Part shown: in pieces, positions 45,390-56,853 of the stretch
Layout of the letters: every line of letters starts with the position of its first letter
Numbering within the stretch: the first letter of the stretch is position 1
Source of the DNA: Haliclystus octoradiatus
Taxonomy: Eukaryota > Cnidaria > Staurozoa > Stauromedusae > Haliclystidae
Length of the DNA: 64,000 nt
Direction: 5' to 3'
Assembly: GCA_916610825.1 (NCBI GenBank)
Contig: OU744450.1
Coordinates: 4,800,578 to 4,864,577 of the forward strand
The notes under the pieces: model-generated
The model's database searches: none
Seen by the model: only the letters and a program-made list of their open reading frames with translations
Told to the model about the DNA's origin: nothing
Made by a program: the position numbers and the translations under genes

Positions 45390-45889
45390 CTACAAATATA
45401 TTCAATAAAATGACAATAGAAATCCATAAAAACGCAGGTAATTGAAGTGATGAATAATAAATGCTGTTCAAAATTTGGAACCACAGCAAGCAAGCAATTT
45501 CCATTGTCTCAGAAGATTCGTAATACTGGAGCAGTGTAAGTTTAAAGGGGCAAAATTGACCGGCAACCGCTGAGAGCTCAAGTTGAATTTAAGCTTAGCA
45601 TAATTCAACCGTCTCGCTTTGAAACTATTGTTATACACAAGCCTAATTTGTTATAAATTCATGTCAACAATGAAAATTGTGTTATAACAATAAGCGTGCA
45701 CGTGATCCTAAGTGCGTAGCGCCTGCCAGTCATTTTTGCTCCTTTAAACTATTATGCTCCAATTCTTGTCGCCCAATTCCTCAAAGTGTATATTCCAGAT
45801 TTTTGGAGATTGCTTGTAAAGGTAGAGACAAACCTTCTATCCGTACAAACTGTTCTTGTATTTTTTATTTGCTTGATTTTTACATACGA

Positions 45890-45990
45890 TCTACACTGGT
45901 AGCTCCATGGCAGAGTGCCTTCATTATGTGAGGGAGATAGTGGTTCAATTCCCTGTCGGTGCACGCATTTCTTTGTATCTGAGTTTTTGA
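45890..45990 (+). mobile_element. tRNA-headed SINE fragment, third type
   Basis: GGTAGCTCCATGGCAGAG resembles an A box and GGTTCAATTCCCTGTCGG a B box. A weaker relative is at 44226-44300. Confidence 0.55.
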
Positions 45991-46357
45991 GAAAATATTG
46001 TTTTGTAATCATGCTGATCAGCCATAACTTCTCCTCAGTCTCAAGGAAAAACGCACTGCCCTGTTTGATTATTCAACATTAATCCTAAATAGTTTTGATT
46101 ACATTTTGTTATTATTGTTTATTTCTAAGATAAAACACAGTAGCTAACCAATCACAGTTGGGAACACCATCAAAATAACAACATCTTACCCATAACACTG
46201 ATGTAATCATTATCTTAATTTGGCTATTTCCTAAAGAGGTTGGTTTTTCTGCACGTCCATATATCGTCACTACTCATTTGACGCAGAATCTATTTGTAGA
46301 CAATCCTAAACCCTAATCTCAATTAAATATTCAGTTAATTGTCAATAAAATCCTTAC

Positions 46358-46437
46358 CTGACATCCCAAAATGTAGCAATTGGAGCAGCAGGATTCCATA
46401 ATTCAATATTATTGGTTTGATGCAAACACAGCAACGT
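46358..46437 (-). CDS. NF1: NF1 exon 11
   Basis: 80 nt, phase 0 in, 2 nt out. IELWNPAAPIATFW matches human IDLWNPDAPVETFW. Confidence 0.95.
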
Positions 46438-47004
46438 CTAGAACAATAATGTAAAAGATTATTTAAAATCCATATACTGTAAGTAGAAAGTTATGTTTTG
46501 AAGATCAAAACAATTCCAAAAATATTTCAAGTATCTTCAGTATTTGGCTGTGTTCAACTTTTTCAATTGAAGAAACTGCAGGTCAAGGTTGAAATATATC
46601 TTTACCAATATTGTTGTAAGACTCTATAGCAAATAATTCTTAATTCAGAAATGTACAAGAACACTGTTTATGGTGTTTTGACAAAAAATAACTTAAGTTT
46701 ATGGTTCAAATTCTAATCGTAGTGTCGCTAACCTGTAGTGCAATGTGGTGTAGTTTAGTGTAACACACAGGGACATTCACATTTATGGTTTTAGATAGAT
46801 GACCCTGTCTTGTGTAGCAACACTAATCTGTAATTTATACATTCCATGGAATGTATTATTCATATAAAATTTTCCCCTCTATTATTTACCAAGATTTGAA
46901 AGGGATTATTACCTTGCCAGTATAAACAGATTCCTTAGAATATAACTAATATGAAATGCAATTAAAGTTATAAAAACCAAGAGACAACAAGAAAATAAAT
47001 AAAC

Positions 47005-47118
47005 CTCTGCAGCTTCATCTGATACATCAAGTGAACTATGAAGTATCATAACATCAACAAGATCTAGCAGGAATTTTAGAGATGTTGCTTGAATCTCATG
47101 GCCCTCTTTACCAGCATT
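47005..47118 (-). CDS. NF1: NF1 exon 10
   Basis: 114 nt, phase 0 on both sides. NAGKEGHEIQATS aligns with human NPRKQGPETQGST. Confidence 0.9.
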
Positions 47119-47564
47119 CTAAGCAAAGAAAGAAAAAAGCAATTAAATATCAAAACGTGGTTCATTTTGTGCATGTTTATTACAAATTTGAATGAAATGC
47201 TAAAATTAATAAATTAATGCAGACATAACTGTTAAAAAAAAAAAATTATTATTTAAAAATCGACTATGGCATTGAATCATTACTCGTCATACCTACAATA
47301 GTGACCGCCTGTCAACGTTGGCCAGATCAATAGTATACAACAATTATTATTCTATTGAATCGACCTGTGTATAAAGTCAACCTGTCTATACTGGTCATTA
47401 AACTTATTCAGATTTAATTGTTGGGTGTTATATAAACGTAACATTTATGTTTTGGTAAGGCTCTCAACATTTACCTTAATGTGACTAAACATGTTACTAA
47501 ACTGTGACATGTATGCACTCAAGTTGGCTATGCAAGTTTCAAGCATCTGCTACGATAGCGTACC

Positions 47565-47742
47565 CAGGGACCGACAAAAGTAGGAATCCTGGAATCCTAG
47601 ATTCCGAAGGGTGAGAGCAAATTCAGAAGGAAAAATCATATTTTTAATGGTTTATTGGTCAAACGTCAACAACAAAAAATTCAGAAGAAAATGTTGAGAT
47701 GCCTCTATTATTCCAGTAGGCTGAGCTTTTTGTCCAAACCTG
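47565..47742 (+). mobile_element. hAT-type MITE (CAGGGACCGAC)
   Basis: Target duplication AGCGTACC / AGTGTACC (7 of 8). Confidence 0.82.
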
Positions 47743-47765
47743 AGTGTACCTAAATATCAACTTAC

Positions 47766-47879
47766 ACTTAAAGCCAGTATTGGATTTGCATGAAATAGTT
47801 TAACAAGCCAGAGAAGAAGTTTCGCATCACGTTTGAAAGAAGCAACTTCATCATCATTTTTCTTGTGTCGTCTATGGAT
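47766..47879 (-). CDS. NF1: NF1 exon 9
   Basis: 114 nt, phase 0 on both sides. LLLWLVKLFHANP matches human LLLSMVKLIHADP. Confidence 0.93.
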
Positions 47880-47961
47880 CTAGAATACAACGATAGCATA
47901 CACATATCAAACAAGGGTTACTAAATGGCTGCTGTGTCTGGGTCATCTGACACCAATGTTT

Positions 47962-48045
47962 GGAAGCTGTTCTTTTTAGTTTTGTAACGGGTTTTGGTTT
48001 AGTGGAAGCTGTTCTTTTTAGTTTTGTAAGGGGTTTTGGTTTAGT
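47962..48045. repeat. 42-bp tandem duplication
   Basis: Two copies of GGAAGCTGTTCTTTTTAGTT... with one difference. The rest of this intron (48046-48675) shows nothing I recognise. Confidence 0.85.
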
Positions 48046-48675
48046 CTCGATGTTCAGGATTAAACAAGTTTATTTGCAATGATTTGGAAGTGGTGGATGT
48101 TTTTCAAACTATTAATGGATTGTAAAAAACTAGCAGTTGAAAAACTGGTTTCACAAGAGTATACTGTATATGAAGGATTGTGTCATGAACTTTCAAAACA
48201 AAGGAACAAAGAATTTCCTGCCGTAGATTTATCCACTTCGTAATTTTTAATGAATCAAAATACAATTAGGATATTTTTTGTTGGTGGAGGGACGTGGGGG
48301 TGGACTAAATTGCAATATCTTGGAATGAGAACTGTTGCTACAATGAAGGCTCGACATTATCTTGTCACATACAATGGCCATGTCGCATCCAACGGTATTA
48401 CATGATGTTCTGCCCTACTCTCCAACTGGCAGTAAAAGAAGAGGCACGGCTCAACAAGAACATTGCTCAACATTTTATGTAATGATTTTGTTAATTGTGA
48501 TCTTAATAAAATAGTGTTGTACATAGGCGTGAAGTTTTTTAATCTATGTTTGTAAATCTAATTAAACGTTAAGAGGAACAGTTACACACATACCGGTATA
48601 TATGTTGCTATAATTATTAATAGGGTTAATTCTGAAAAAGGTATGACGGACAAGTGAGATGCCATGATATCTTAC

Positions 48676-48738
48676 CGATGATCTATGATGGCTCTTAGAT
48701 GTTGTTCTTTCGACATTACCAACTCGTCCGATGCAATT
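48676..48738 (-). CDS. NF1: NF1 exon 8
   Basis: 63 nt, phase 0 on both sides. NCIGRVGNVERTTSKSHHRS is basic and poorly conserved, in place of the human linker after GETLHKAV. Splice sites and frame fit. Confidence 0.75.
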
Positions 48739-49340
48739 CTAGGAATATCAAAATATCAAATACATAGATCACTAACTTTTACAGATTAAAACAACACATA
48801 CCTTTCTAAAATAAATCAACACATTTTCATATGACTGAAGTTGTTGCTAAACAGTTTCATTGAATAAACGCATTGTGATCAGCTTATAAAAATATGTAAG
48901 ACAATCAACAAGTTTTATAAATCAATAAAAATTGGGCAATGCCAGGAAACCACACTTTCGATACACAACAGCACAAACAATTCGCACAGATTACGGTAAG
49001 CAAAAATCAAACCAGCAACAAAATATTTTAAAATGCTAATATTAATAAATTTAGTATTATGACAGATAGCAACAAAAAATCAATTAAATTTATTACGAAA
49101 TATCGACGTTGCTGTTGTCATTATCAAGGTTAAAAATAAATGTTTTATAAAATTACAAGATAGATCTAGCTAAAATGTAATTTCACGAAACACTTCTTTT
49201 TATTTAAATCTTGATAATTAACGTTAGAACAAACTAAATTGTGACTTTTGCCGTTATCTTTCATACCTGTACTGAAATGTTTTTCGAACAAACTTTTAAT
49301 TAATAAAATTAATAATATAACTCGAATAAGAATTATTTAC

Positions 49341-49412
49341 ATGAAATAAACTCCGTAGCTGGTCAGCTTTGCTACACATTGCTTCGAGTGTTGGCCACCA
49401 TGGTTGGACTTT
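49341..49412 (-). CDS. NF1: NF1 exon 7
   Basis: 72 nt, phase 0 on both sides. VQPWWPTLEAM matches human LDWWPKIDAVY. Confidence 0.9.
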
Positions 49413-50102
49413 CTAAGAAAAACAATGAAATACAATAAAATAGGAATATAGCATATTTGGTCAGACAACGGCATTACTTATCTTATGTGAAAAACTACAA
49501 AATCTGTAGTAGTCACAGACTCTATACTCAAAGTTACTGCAAAAATCATCTCTACAGAGTGGTCAATTGTCTATAACGTAAAATGTCACATGCAGTTTCA
49601 AAGTTGAATAACTTTTTTATATTTCATTTAACTTAAAAAGGTCGCGGTAGATTGTTAGTAAATGTTACAAGATGCAAAAAGAATTACAAAAATCGGTTGT
49701 AACAGAATTTACACGTTTGTGTTTCTAGATGACCTATTAAATCTTGACAAAAGGGTCTGGGATTAGTTCAGGTGCTCATATTTTCATAATACTTTTCTTG
49801 GGATTGGCTCTAAGTTAGTTACTCATTGATTCTAGATCACTTCAAGTCACTTTTTTGGTAAAAGGTCACTTTTTGGGTAAAAGATTTGACGACTATGCTG
49901 CCAATAATAGTACATCTATAAACCTCACAGCTCGCTGTTATCCACAGATTTGACTGAATTATAATTTTGAAAATATGTTTCTTGTTTTGTAAAATCTAAA
50001 ACAGCAATACTACGCTTGATTGATTACAAGTAAATGAAAGTAAACACACTAATATTCTAAATACAATATATCTACAATGTTATAATTACAATTAGCACTC
50101 AC

Positions 50103-50300
50103 TTGTATAGCAATTGTATGTAAGCCTTTAACAAGCACGATCTGTAATAATGTAGGAGCCTCAGGGGAAAGACAGATCTCGAAGTGTTGATTATTTCGAT
50201 AATTAATACGATAACTCGCTACAAAGCAATCAATCATCAGATCTTCGATATCTGTTCCGTTTGGTGTGCTGAGAATCTTATTTGCATTGAACAGCAAACC
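50103..50300 (-). CDS. NF1: NF1 exon 6
   Basis: 198 nt, phase 0 on both sides. DLMIDCFVASYRIN and NNQHFEICLS match human DLMIDCLVSCFRIS and NNQHFKICLA. Confidence 0.96.
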
Positions 50301-50498
50301 CTGAGAAAAAAATGGAAAAAGTAACTTCATTACAAATTGAGGAGTTGGCAAGATATTAAACAAGGAATGTTCAAGGTGTTTCTCAAGGACGTTTGGTACA
50401 CTTGAGCAAACCTTTTCCTTGGAAAAATGTTTCATATTTCATTCATTTTTGAATGAGTTAAACCCTTGATACTTCAATTTCTTTAATTCAAAGGTCAC

Positions 50499-50687
50499 TA
50501 CAGTGTAACCCGCTTAAGTGTAAGTCAAAATTGACAACAATTTTCATTGCAGTTATCCGAATTTGCATTTATCCGAAATTGTTTAACAAAGACATGACTA
50601 CAAAATAGTCAATAGAGTTTTAAAGCCAGATTGCATATAAGCGGGAATTTCACTTATCCGAATTGCACTTAAGCAGGTTCCACTGTA
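50499..50687. mobile_element. pogo-like MITE
   Basis: Ends TACAGTGTAACCCGCTTAAG / CTTAAGCAGGTTCCACTGTA and ATCCGAA words, typical of pogo/Tigger-derived MITEs, TA target. Confidence 0.8.
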
Positions 50688-51201
50688 TATTCTTTTTTGA
50701 GTTATAGGCGTTTCCTCTGGCCACAATTTGCCTCCTCCATGGTAATCATTGCTATCTGGATGCTGCTACCTGGAAGTCAATTTGCATACTAGGGCATAAT
50801 CAGGTAATTATCCTCTTGGACAGTTAAAGTTTCGAAAACTGCATCAACAAAATCTTGATACAAGATAAAACAAAATCCATTCATTTTTGAAAACGGAAGT
50901 AAAATTGTTTAGATTTATTCAGTTTTTTTTTCCAGAACAATTAGTATAACAACAACACCAAATTTTAAATAAAACTAGGAGTTATCAAGCTTAGGTTTTC
51001 ACCAATATGACTAAATATGGCAAAGATATCATAAATGTTATTCAAGAGGAACTTATGGGTCTAGAAAATGTTAAAAAGTGGTTTCGTACAAGCAAAATTA
51101 ACTAAAATTATAGAATCCATGTCTGGATTAAGAATAAAAACAGTCTGAACTGAAACCACTAAAGGTCAGATCATGTCTTTAAACAGAAAATATGAACTTA
51201 C

Positions 51202-51363
51202 TTTAAGTTCGTTTAACACTTGCGCCACCAGAAAACTAACAATATTGTCTTCACGGCTGATGAATGTTGATGCTTTACAAAGTTGGACGCAGGCAACAGC
51301 AGCACTTTCTGACACAGCTTTACCACTAATTAATGCCTTCTTTACATTTTCTATAAAGTATTT
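51202..51363 (-). CDS. NF1: NF1 exon 5
   Basis: 162 nt, phase 0 on both sides. SESAAVACVQLCKAS matches human TESAAIACVKLCKAS. Confidence 0.95.
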
Positions 51364-51629
51364 CTGAATAAAAAATACAGAAATAAATTATACTTATAAT
51401 AATTGTAGGCCTGTAAATTATTGATTGGTTTACGCTAATGAATATGATCTGCTACATAAATGTTTAGCCTTCCAGAATCTTGAAATATTTTAATCTTTTC
51501 TCTTATGAATATTTTGTTCAGGTTTGGACTATAAATCAGGAGACTATTCATTTTCTTCTGTATTTGCTCTTAGCCTTTCTTGATATACGATTGCTAATCT
51601 ACTTAAAATAATTTTGAAAGTTGAGTTAC

Positions 51630-51867
51630 AAACAACTTTTGAGGTTCGAAAGTCGCCGTTTTTGTTCCATCGAAACAAGGTTTTGCTTTTGAACAAATGG
51701 TTTTTCGAATTTGTGATATTATTTTCGCGGGCTTTGTTCAAATTTCACAAGTCTGGGTGGACGGAACAAAAATAATGTCCATAAAACCATGTGACTGGCA
51801 TTTGTCCAATGGGAGCCGAGAGCGGGACATGAAAGAGTGTCCAAACCCTTATAAATAGTTTGCTCTG
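51630..51867. mobile_element. CAGAGCC MITE, one end lost
   Basis: Right end and body present; left terminus missing. Confidence 0.7.
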
Positions 51868-51971
51868 ATGCTGATACCTCATGAAAAATACATATTGATG
51901 TTGCGTTTTAACCGTGATTGAATGTGAAACATTTGAATATCTAGAAACACACACACACACGGTGAACCTAC

Positions 51972-52031
51972 TTTGTGATAATTCTGTGAATTTGCATTTA
52001 CTTTATGGCCAGATACTTCATTCACTGCATA
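51972..52031 (-). CDS. NF1: NF1 exon 4
   Basis: 60 nt, phase 0 on both sides. AVNEVSGHKVNANSQ follows LLLLCP directly, aligned with human EIIQDISKDVVDENN. Weakly conserved, accepted on position, phase and splice sites. Confidence 0.78.
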
Positions 52032-52455
52032 CTGAAAAGCCAAAGTCAATGAGACACAAGTGTTGGTCAAATAACAAGACATTATCACATTGATACAATC
52101 AAAATTACTGGTCAGTTTGTACAAGTCTAACCTTGTTAAAAACTAGAAGTTTAGCCTGGATCACTAATCCAAGTTTGGATTACAAGGAGATTAACAGTAC
52201 TAGTCAATTTAAACAACAATTCGTTGTTCATCCTATAGACAAAGTGTGAAAAATAGTCTGGAAAATAAGCATTTTTATGACTTCCTATTGAATTTCAACA
52301 AATAGGGCTGATATAGGGGTTTGTTAGAGTATAAATAGTCTGAAACATGTCAGGAAGGTGAGAACATTCTTGCTTAAAAAGAAAAGGGGCAATAGTACAC
52401 TTAATTACCACAAATACTGTATACAATTCAGATATGCTAGTGTAATAAATAGCAA

Positions 52456-52560
52456 TACAGTGAAACCTGTATATAACAGCCGGCTAAGAGAGGTAGATAA
52501 ATTGACCACTATAAACAGGTGGCCTTCATATACAGGTTTGATTCAATAGATAATATTATT
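52456..52560 (+). mobile_element. TACAGT MITE, left half
   Basis: Starts TACAGTGAAACCTGTATATA; truncated after GATTCAATAG. Confidence 0.75.
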
Positions 52561-52770
52561 TCATTACCACACTAGAATCGCAACGTGTTTTCAATGACAT
52601 AGTTACTGTTTACGAAATTCTCAATGGTTTAGTTGAAATGGATATTATAATAGAGATACATAGAAACCATATTCGAAATATCTGTCAAGATCACAATTGA
52701 CAACAAAATGTGATTTCTCGAAATATTAATTTTTTTATGGGATTTGTCTGGAACAAACTATCCAAGTCTA

Positions 52771-52917
52771 CAGCGGTCACCTGTCTATAGTGGTCACTCT
52801 TGCAATGTCCAAAATAGTATTTTCTATTGAATCAAACATGCATATAAAGGTCACCTGTTTATAGTGGTGAATTTATCTACCACTCGTAGCTGACCGTTAC
52901 ATACAGGTTTCACTGTA
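52771..52917 (-). mobile_element. TACAGT MITE, inverse orientation
   Basis: Ends ACAGGTTTCACTGTA. Lies 210 bp from the opposite-orientation half at 52456-52560. Confidence 0.78.
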
Positions 52918-52993
52918 TTATGCCTGTATTAACCATTTGAGTTAAAAAATAAAAATAAATATATAGTAGAAAATTGAATCAGCAATGACTTAC

Positions 52994-53097
52994 CGGACAC
53001 AGAAGAAGTAACATGATTTGTAAAGGCCATGTATGTGTTCTCTTTTTAGAAGATTCAGAAAACGTATCGACCAATAGAAACATTTTCTCGCTGGAAT
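52994..53097 (-). CDS. NF1: NF1 exon 3
   Basis: 104 nt, 2 nt in, codon boundary out. THTWPLQIMLLLLCP matches human AAVWPLQIILLILCP. Human has a single exon where this gene has exons 3 and 4, so an extra intron splits it here. Confidence 0.93.
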
Positions 53098-53388
53098 CTG
53101 AAAAAGCATATATTGAAAATTGTTAGAAAACATGGTATGTTAGCAATCAAAGCAGTGACTGACAAAAACTATCTGGAAACTGAGTTCGGTCTGATGCAAC
53201 CAATTTTGATCATCATTCCCAAAAAACATTTAGAACATCTTGTAAATAGACACAATTGACCCTGCTATAGCAACCACCTGTTTATAGAGGACACCTGTCT
53301 ATTAGCAATGCCAATAATATCATTTTATTAGTAATATATATTTGTGAATCAATCATGTATATTTTGTACATCAGTTTTCAGGGTATAA

Positions 53389-53502
53389 GCCCTGTGAAAA
53401 ACAGTTCAGGAGTTCATGAACAGTTCATGAACAGTTTATGAGCGTTAAATGGCCCCAATTTTCCTGAACTTTTCATGAACTCCTGAACAGTTTTTTTGCT
53501 GC
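53389..53502. mobile_element. TTCATGAAC-rich MITE
   Basis: Ends CCCTGTGAAAAACAGTTCAG / CTGAACAGTTTTTTTGC. Confidence 0.75.
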
Positions 53503-53672
53503 GGGAAATTCAAAATCTTTTTAGGATCTTCGGAATAAAAAAGCATGTATGATTATGGGGATGACCCTGGTCAGATTAAATAAACACATAAAAATGGTGA
53601 TTCGTGATTTGTATTGTGCAGTTGTATTAAGGCCTTACTAATGCTAATATTATACATATAATATTATCTTAC

Positions 53673-53748
53673 CTGCAAGATTACAGTCCTGCTCTTTATA
53701 TAGTGCTGCAAATTCATCAGGGAATGTCTCAATCCAATTCCAGATAAC
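53673..53748 (-). CDS. NF1: NF1 exon 2
   Basis: 76 nt, codon boundary in, 1 nt out. VIWNWIETFPDEF matches human AFWNWVENYPDEF. The length is the same as the human exon. Confidence 0.93.
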
Positions 53749-54022
53749 CTAAACGCGTCAATAATAATACATCATCATCATCATCATCATCACTTATTAC
53801 AAAAATATGTTTATTCAAATTTTCAAATCTCGCTATTTTCCACATTCTTGGAAAGAGCTTTTAATTTTACTCCTTTTAAAATATGGAGAAAACTAAAAAT
53901 CTTCCAACTACAGAGGAATAATTCCCACTAACCATCTAGTTAGTAAGTGCTGTAAGTTAAAAGTAAGTGCTTCAAAAGTTGTTTTGCCTCATGATAAATG
54001 GAAGACTGAGAAAATGTTTTGA

Positions 54023-54706
54023 TACAGTCAAACCTGTAATAATGGTCACCTCTATACAGCGACCACTGTTGACGCGTTTTCTGTTGCCATTAGGTAATGT
54101 TTCATTGTGATTGATTGCATTCATCATATTGTCTAGTATTTCAATAGTTATAATTTGTGCTTTGTATTATGTGGAATTTCTTGCTGTCTGTTTTGTGGTA
54201 GAGTTCTGTGTTGAACTTGTTTCAAGTTAGTTCTCGACTAGCCATCGTCACATCAACATGTCGCTTGAACTCAACATTCCTCGCCTTTGAGTTAAGTATT
54301 TCATAGAAACTGACTCTTAGCTTAGAAGTATTCGCGTAACATGATTTTGGGTGTTACTGTTATTTATTATCTTATTTTGTATAGAATAAGTATTGAAGAT
54401 GTTATAATTTAGTCCATGTCAACGGCTAGCCTGATGACTTTTGTCGCCTCCTAAATTGATTTGTTTAAAGGAATTCGATATACAGTCCTCTTAATGTCGC
54501 CTTCGTTCAAGTTCTTCCTCTAGACAGCATTTTAGGACATTTAGTTATCACAGGAACCGTTCACAGCCACATGTCTATAGTGGTCACTCTTTCAATGCCT
54601 AACTAGTATTTTCTATAGAATCAAACCTGTATATAAAGGCCACCTGTCTATAGTGCTCAATTTATTTACCTCTCGTAGCTGGCTGTTATATACAGGTTTC
54701 ACTGTA
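54023..54706 (-). mobile_element. TACAGT MITE interrupted by a solo LTR
   Basis: MITE parts 54023-54066 and 54566-54706, both ends intact. Confidence 0.82.
54067..54565. mobile_element. Putative solo LTR (499 bp)
   Basis: Begins TGTTGAC, ends TTCACA (TG...CA rule), flanked by ACCAC / GCCAC (4 of 5 match), inside a MITE. No coding. The matching internal retrotransposon is not in the window. Confidence 0.65.
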
Positions 54707-54943
54707 TAGGATTTTTGTAGTCTAGTTGAAATAAATCGTCTAATGATCACCTTCTTGTGTGAAAATTGAAGTAGCGTAATCCTCGCTTGCTTCATTTTTG
54801 ACTCTCGTTCTATGAATGTTTTGATTTGTCTTGCCTTACTGGCACACACGTTTCAGAATTGTTTTTTCTCGGGCTTATGCTTTGTTCAAACTCTTACAAT
54901 AGCTATAGATCCAAATAGTATTATTTCAATCAAGTCCACTAAC

Positions 54944-55011
54944 CTTGTCTAATGACTTGACCAATGCCAATTGAGAATGTTTCTTTAAACCCTTGAAATA
55001 TTTTGTACATT
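54944..55011 (-). CDS. NF1: NF1 exon 1 in window
   Basis: First recognisable exon, 68 nt. It enters with 2 nt of a split codon and ends on a codon. Peptide YFKGLKKHSQLAL matches human FKFKALKKVAQLAV. The length equals the human exon starting at c.587 (from memory), so about 195 residues are missing upstream. Confidence 0.9.
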
Positions 55012-55099
55012 CTGAAAATAGAACACACAAATTAATTAACAAATTTTTATGGCTTTAGAGAATTAGAGAATTCATTGCTGTGAGGAGACTATGTTGATG

Positions 55100-55710
55100 G
55101 CACAATTTGCAAAACTTTTACAAGATTAGTCTGCAAAAAGACCACCTTTTGAATTCTAAGGAGAGCCTGGAATAGATGCTGGTGCTATCAAACTGGAATT
55201 TGTCACCAACTTGAAAAACGATGCTGGCATTAATTAGCTGTTTAAAGAATCACAACCAACGACTAAGAGAAATGTTCCCCTAATGTAGCACAAATTACTA
55301 GAATCTGGAATCAAGCCGTGGAGCTAATTGTAGGGCTGAGCCAGCTGGTGAAGAGACAGTAGATTCTCAATCAGTCAATTTTGATTTGGAAATTACAAAA
55401 GCAATGTATCATGTAATTTCAATGAAAACGTCTGGCTGTATCAGAGAAAGTGTAGAGTTTATAACTCTAAGGAGAACCCGTCTATGGCACGACGGGGTAA
55501 ATATTTACAAGGTCAGCCTTGCGAAGAAAAAGATGCTACAAAAAAGACTAACTGTTGAATTCCAAAGAGAGCCTGGGATAGATGTTGGTGCTTTAAAATC
55601 ATTATTTACAAACTTCATAGATATGGGAATTGATCGGCTGTTCGGACAATCACCGATCCAGTTGAGATATTTAACCATTTTGAGTGCTCATAATAGTGTA
55701 TAGAATAATT
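55100..55710 (+). pseudogene. HECT-domain fragment, duplicated
   Basis: RLTVEFQREPGIDVGALKSL (55545-55604) with LRRTRLWHDG before it and IDRLFG after it matches the start of HECT E3 ligase domains (RxxLWED ... EFxGEPGIDAGGLRREF). A second, more broken copy (FEF*GEPGIDAGAIKLEF) lies at 55120-55210. The catalytic cysteine region is missing, so both are dead pieces. Confidence 0.72.
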
Positions 55711-56061
55711 CCAGGAAAAATGTATTGACATATAAAATTGTTGAGATCAATCTTACAACAACAACGAAGATGAGAGGCTAACATAATGGAGCTTAGACAG
55801 AATTTATTAAACTCAGCCATTAAGCAGTTTATGTACTTCGGTATTGACATTGGTTCAATGTTATGGGACAATGTGCTGTTGACTGCTGTACATAAGCTGT
55901 CACTTCTTCAGTTTGTCAAAAAGATTTATACCTTGTTTTCATGTTCAGCCTATGAATAGGGAATTTTATAAACAGTTCTTAGAAAAACAAGTACAAGAAA
56001 TAAGATGTTGCTATCATGGTAATAAATTTGAAATTAAAAATCAATTTTAAAATATTACTTT

Positions 56062-56170
56062 AGTATATTTGTCTGGTGACTGCGCTAAGCATGAAACTAT
56101 TAGTAGCAATTTCATGAATGTGTAATCTTTGACTACTTTTATTATAATTTGCTCTGTCAAATGATAATTT
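56062..56170 (+). repeat. Ribozyme-family fragment
   Basis: Motif and tail only. The motif at 56069-56109 has helix I UUGU/GCAA and GAAAC but core CUGGUGA, so it is likely dead. Confidence 0.65.
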
Positions 56171-56853
56171 TGTCCACGCTGGTGCTACAAAAGACATGGA
56201 AAATCGTTGATCATGCTGTACAATGTACATGTCGCCAAACAGAACAGAAAAAGGATAGCAAATATGAATAAAAGCAAACTGGTGGTATCTATGACCGTCT
56301 TATCTACATCAGGTGAGATATTTTGCATGATTAAGTGTTCTTGCTATTTGCAGATAAAATTAAAAAGTTTTACAATTCACAAACATTTTATATTTTTACT
56401 GCTATTCTATCTGAAAACAATATTAGTGTAACAACAGAATCAGAGATTCTCAACAACAATCTGAGCAACGGCTGATTTGTTTTTAATCTCGTTCAGTTTA
56501 TTTCCAGTGAGTATGAAGCTAGGAAATACATTGAAAATAAAACATTTCATGTCCCTCCAGTCAGCACCTTACTTGGGACCTCAGGGACATCCACTGGTAA
56601 AGTTGGCTATTTTCAGTATGTCCCAATATAAGTTGTACTTTCTTAATGATAATCTATTTTCTTTTATTCAATAGAAACTTATTCTCTTCTAAACACCTCA
56701 AGTCAATTTCTCACTGATCTTTGTAATGGATCTGAGCTTTCTATTCAAAATTCCCTAATGGCGAATTAAATGTTTACGACACAATTACCATGCATCTTTT
56801 TCAGAGAAAATTACAAGCGTATTTGAAAACTATGTGTTATTAAAACATCCAAC

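Larger units (their letters stand above)
122..55011 (-). other. NF1: NF1 (neurofibromin) gene, internal part, 60 exons
   Basis: Neurofibromin is a very large cytoplasmic Ras-GAP that speeds GTP hydrolysis by Ras. It has a central GAP-related domain, then a CRAL-TRIO/Sec14 plus PH-like lipid-binding module, set within long HEAT-like helical arrays. I traced 60 exons on the minus strand, each with GT-AG borders. Exon lengths sum to 6,414 nt and the frame stays open throughout: 2 nt enter from upstream, 2,137 codons follow, and 1 nt is carried out. The order is collinear with human NF1 from about residue 196 to about 2,465. The Ras-GAP arginine finger (exon 28) and the FLRFINPA motif (exon 31) are present, so the enzyme should be active. 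The 5' exons, start codon and promoter lie beyond 55011, and the last ~350 residues lie left of position 1. Intron phases agree at all 59 internal junctions, so this is an intact gene and not a pseudogene. Confidence 0.97.

Noticed and set aside
45752-46012. 86-codon minus-strand open frame
   Set aside because: It overlaps the tRNA-like SINE piece at 45890-45990 on the other strand and has no domain.
50049-50435. 128-codon minus-strand open frame as a separate gene
   Set aside because: Only 50103-50300 matches NF1; both ends of the open frame run into intron past valid splice sites.
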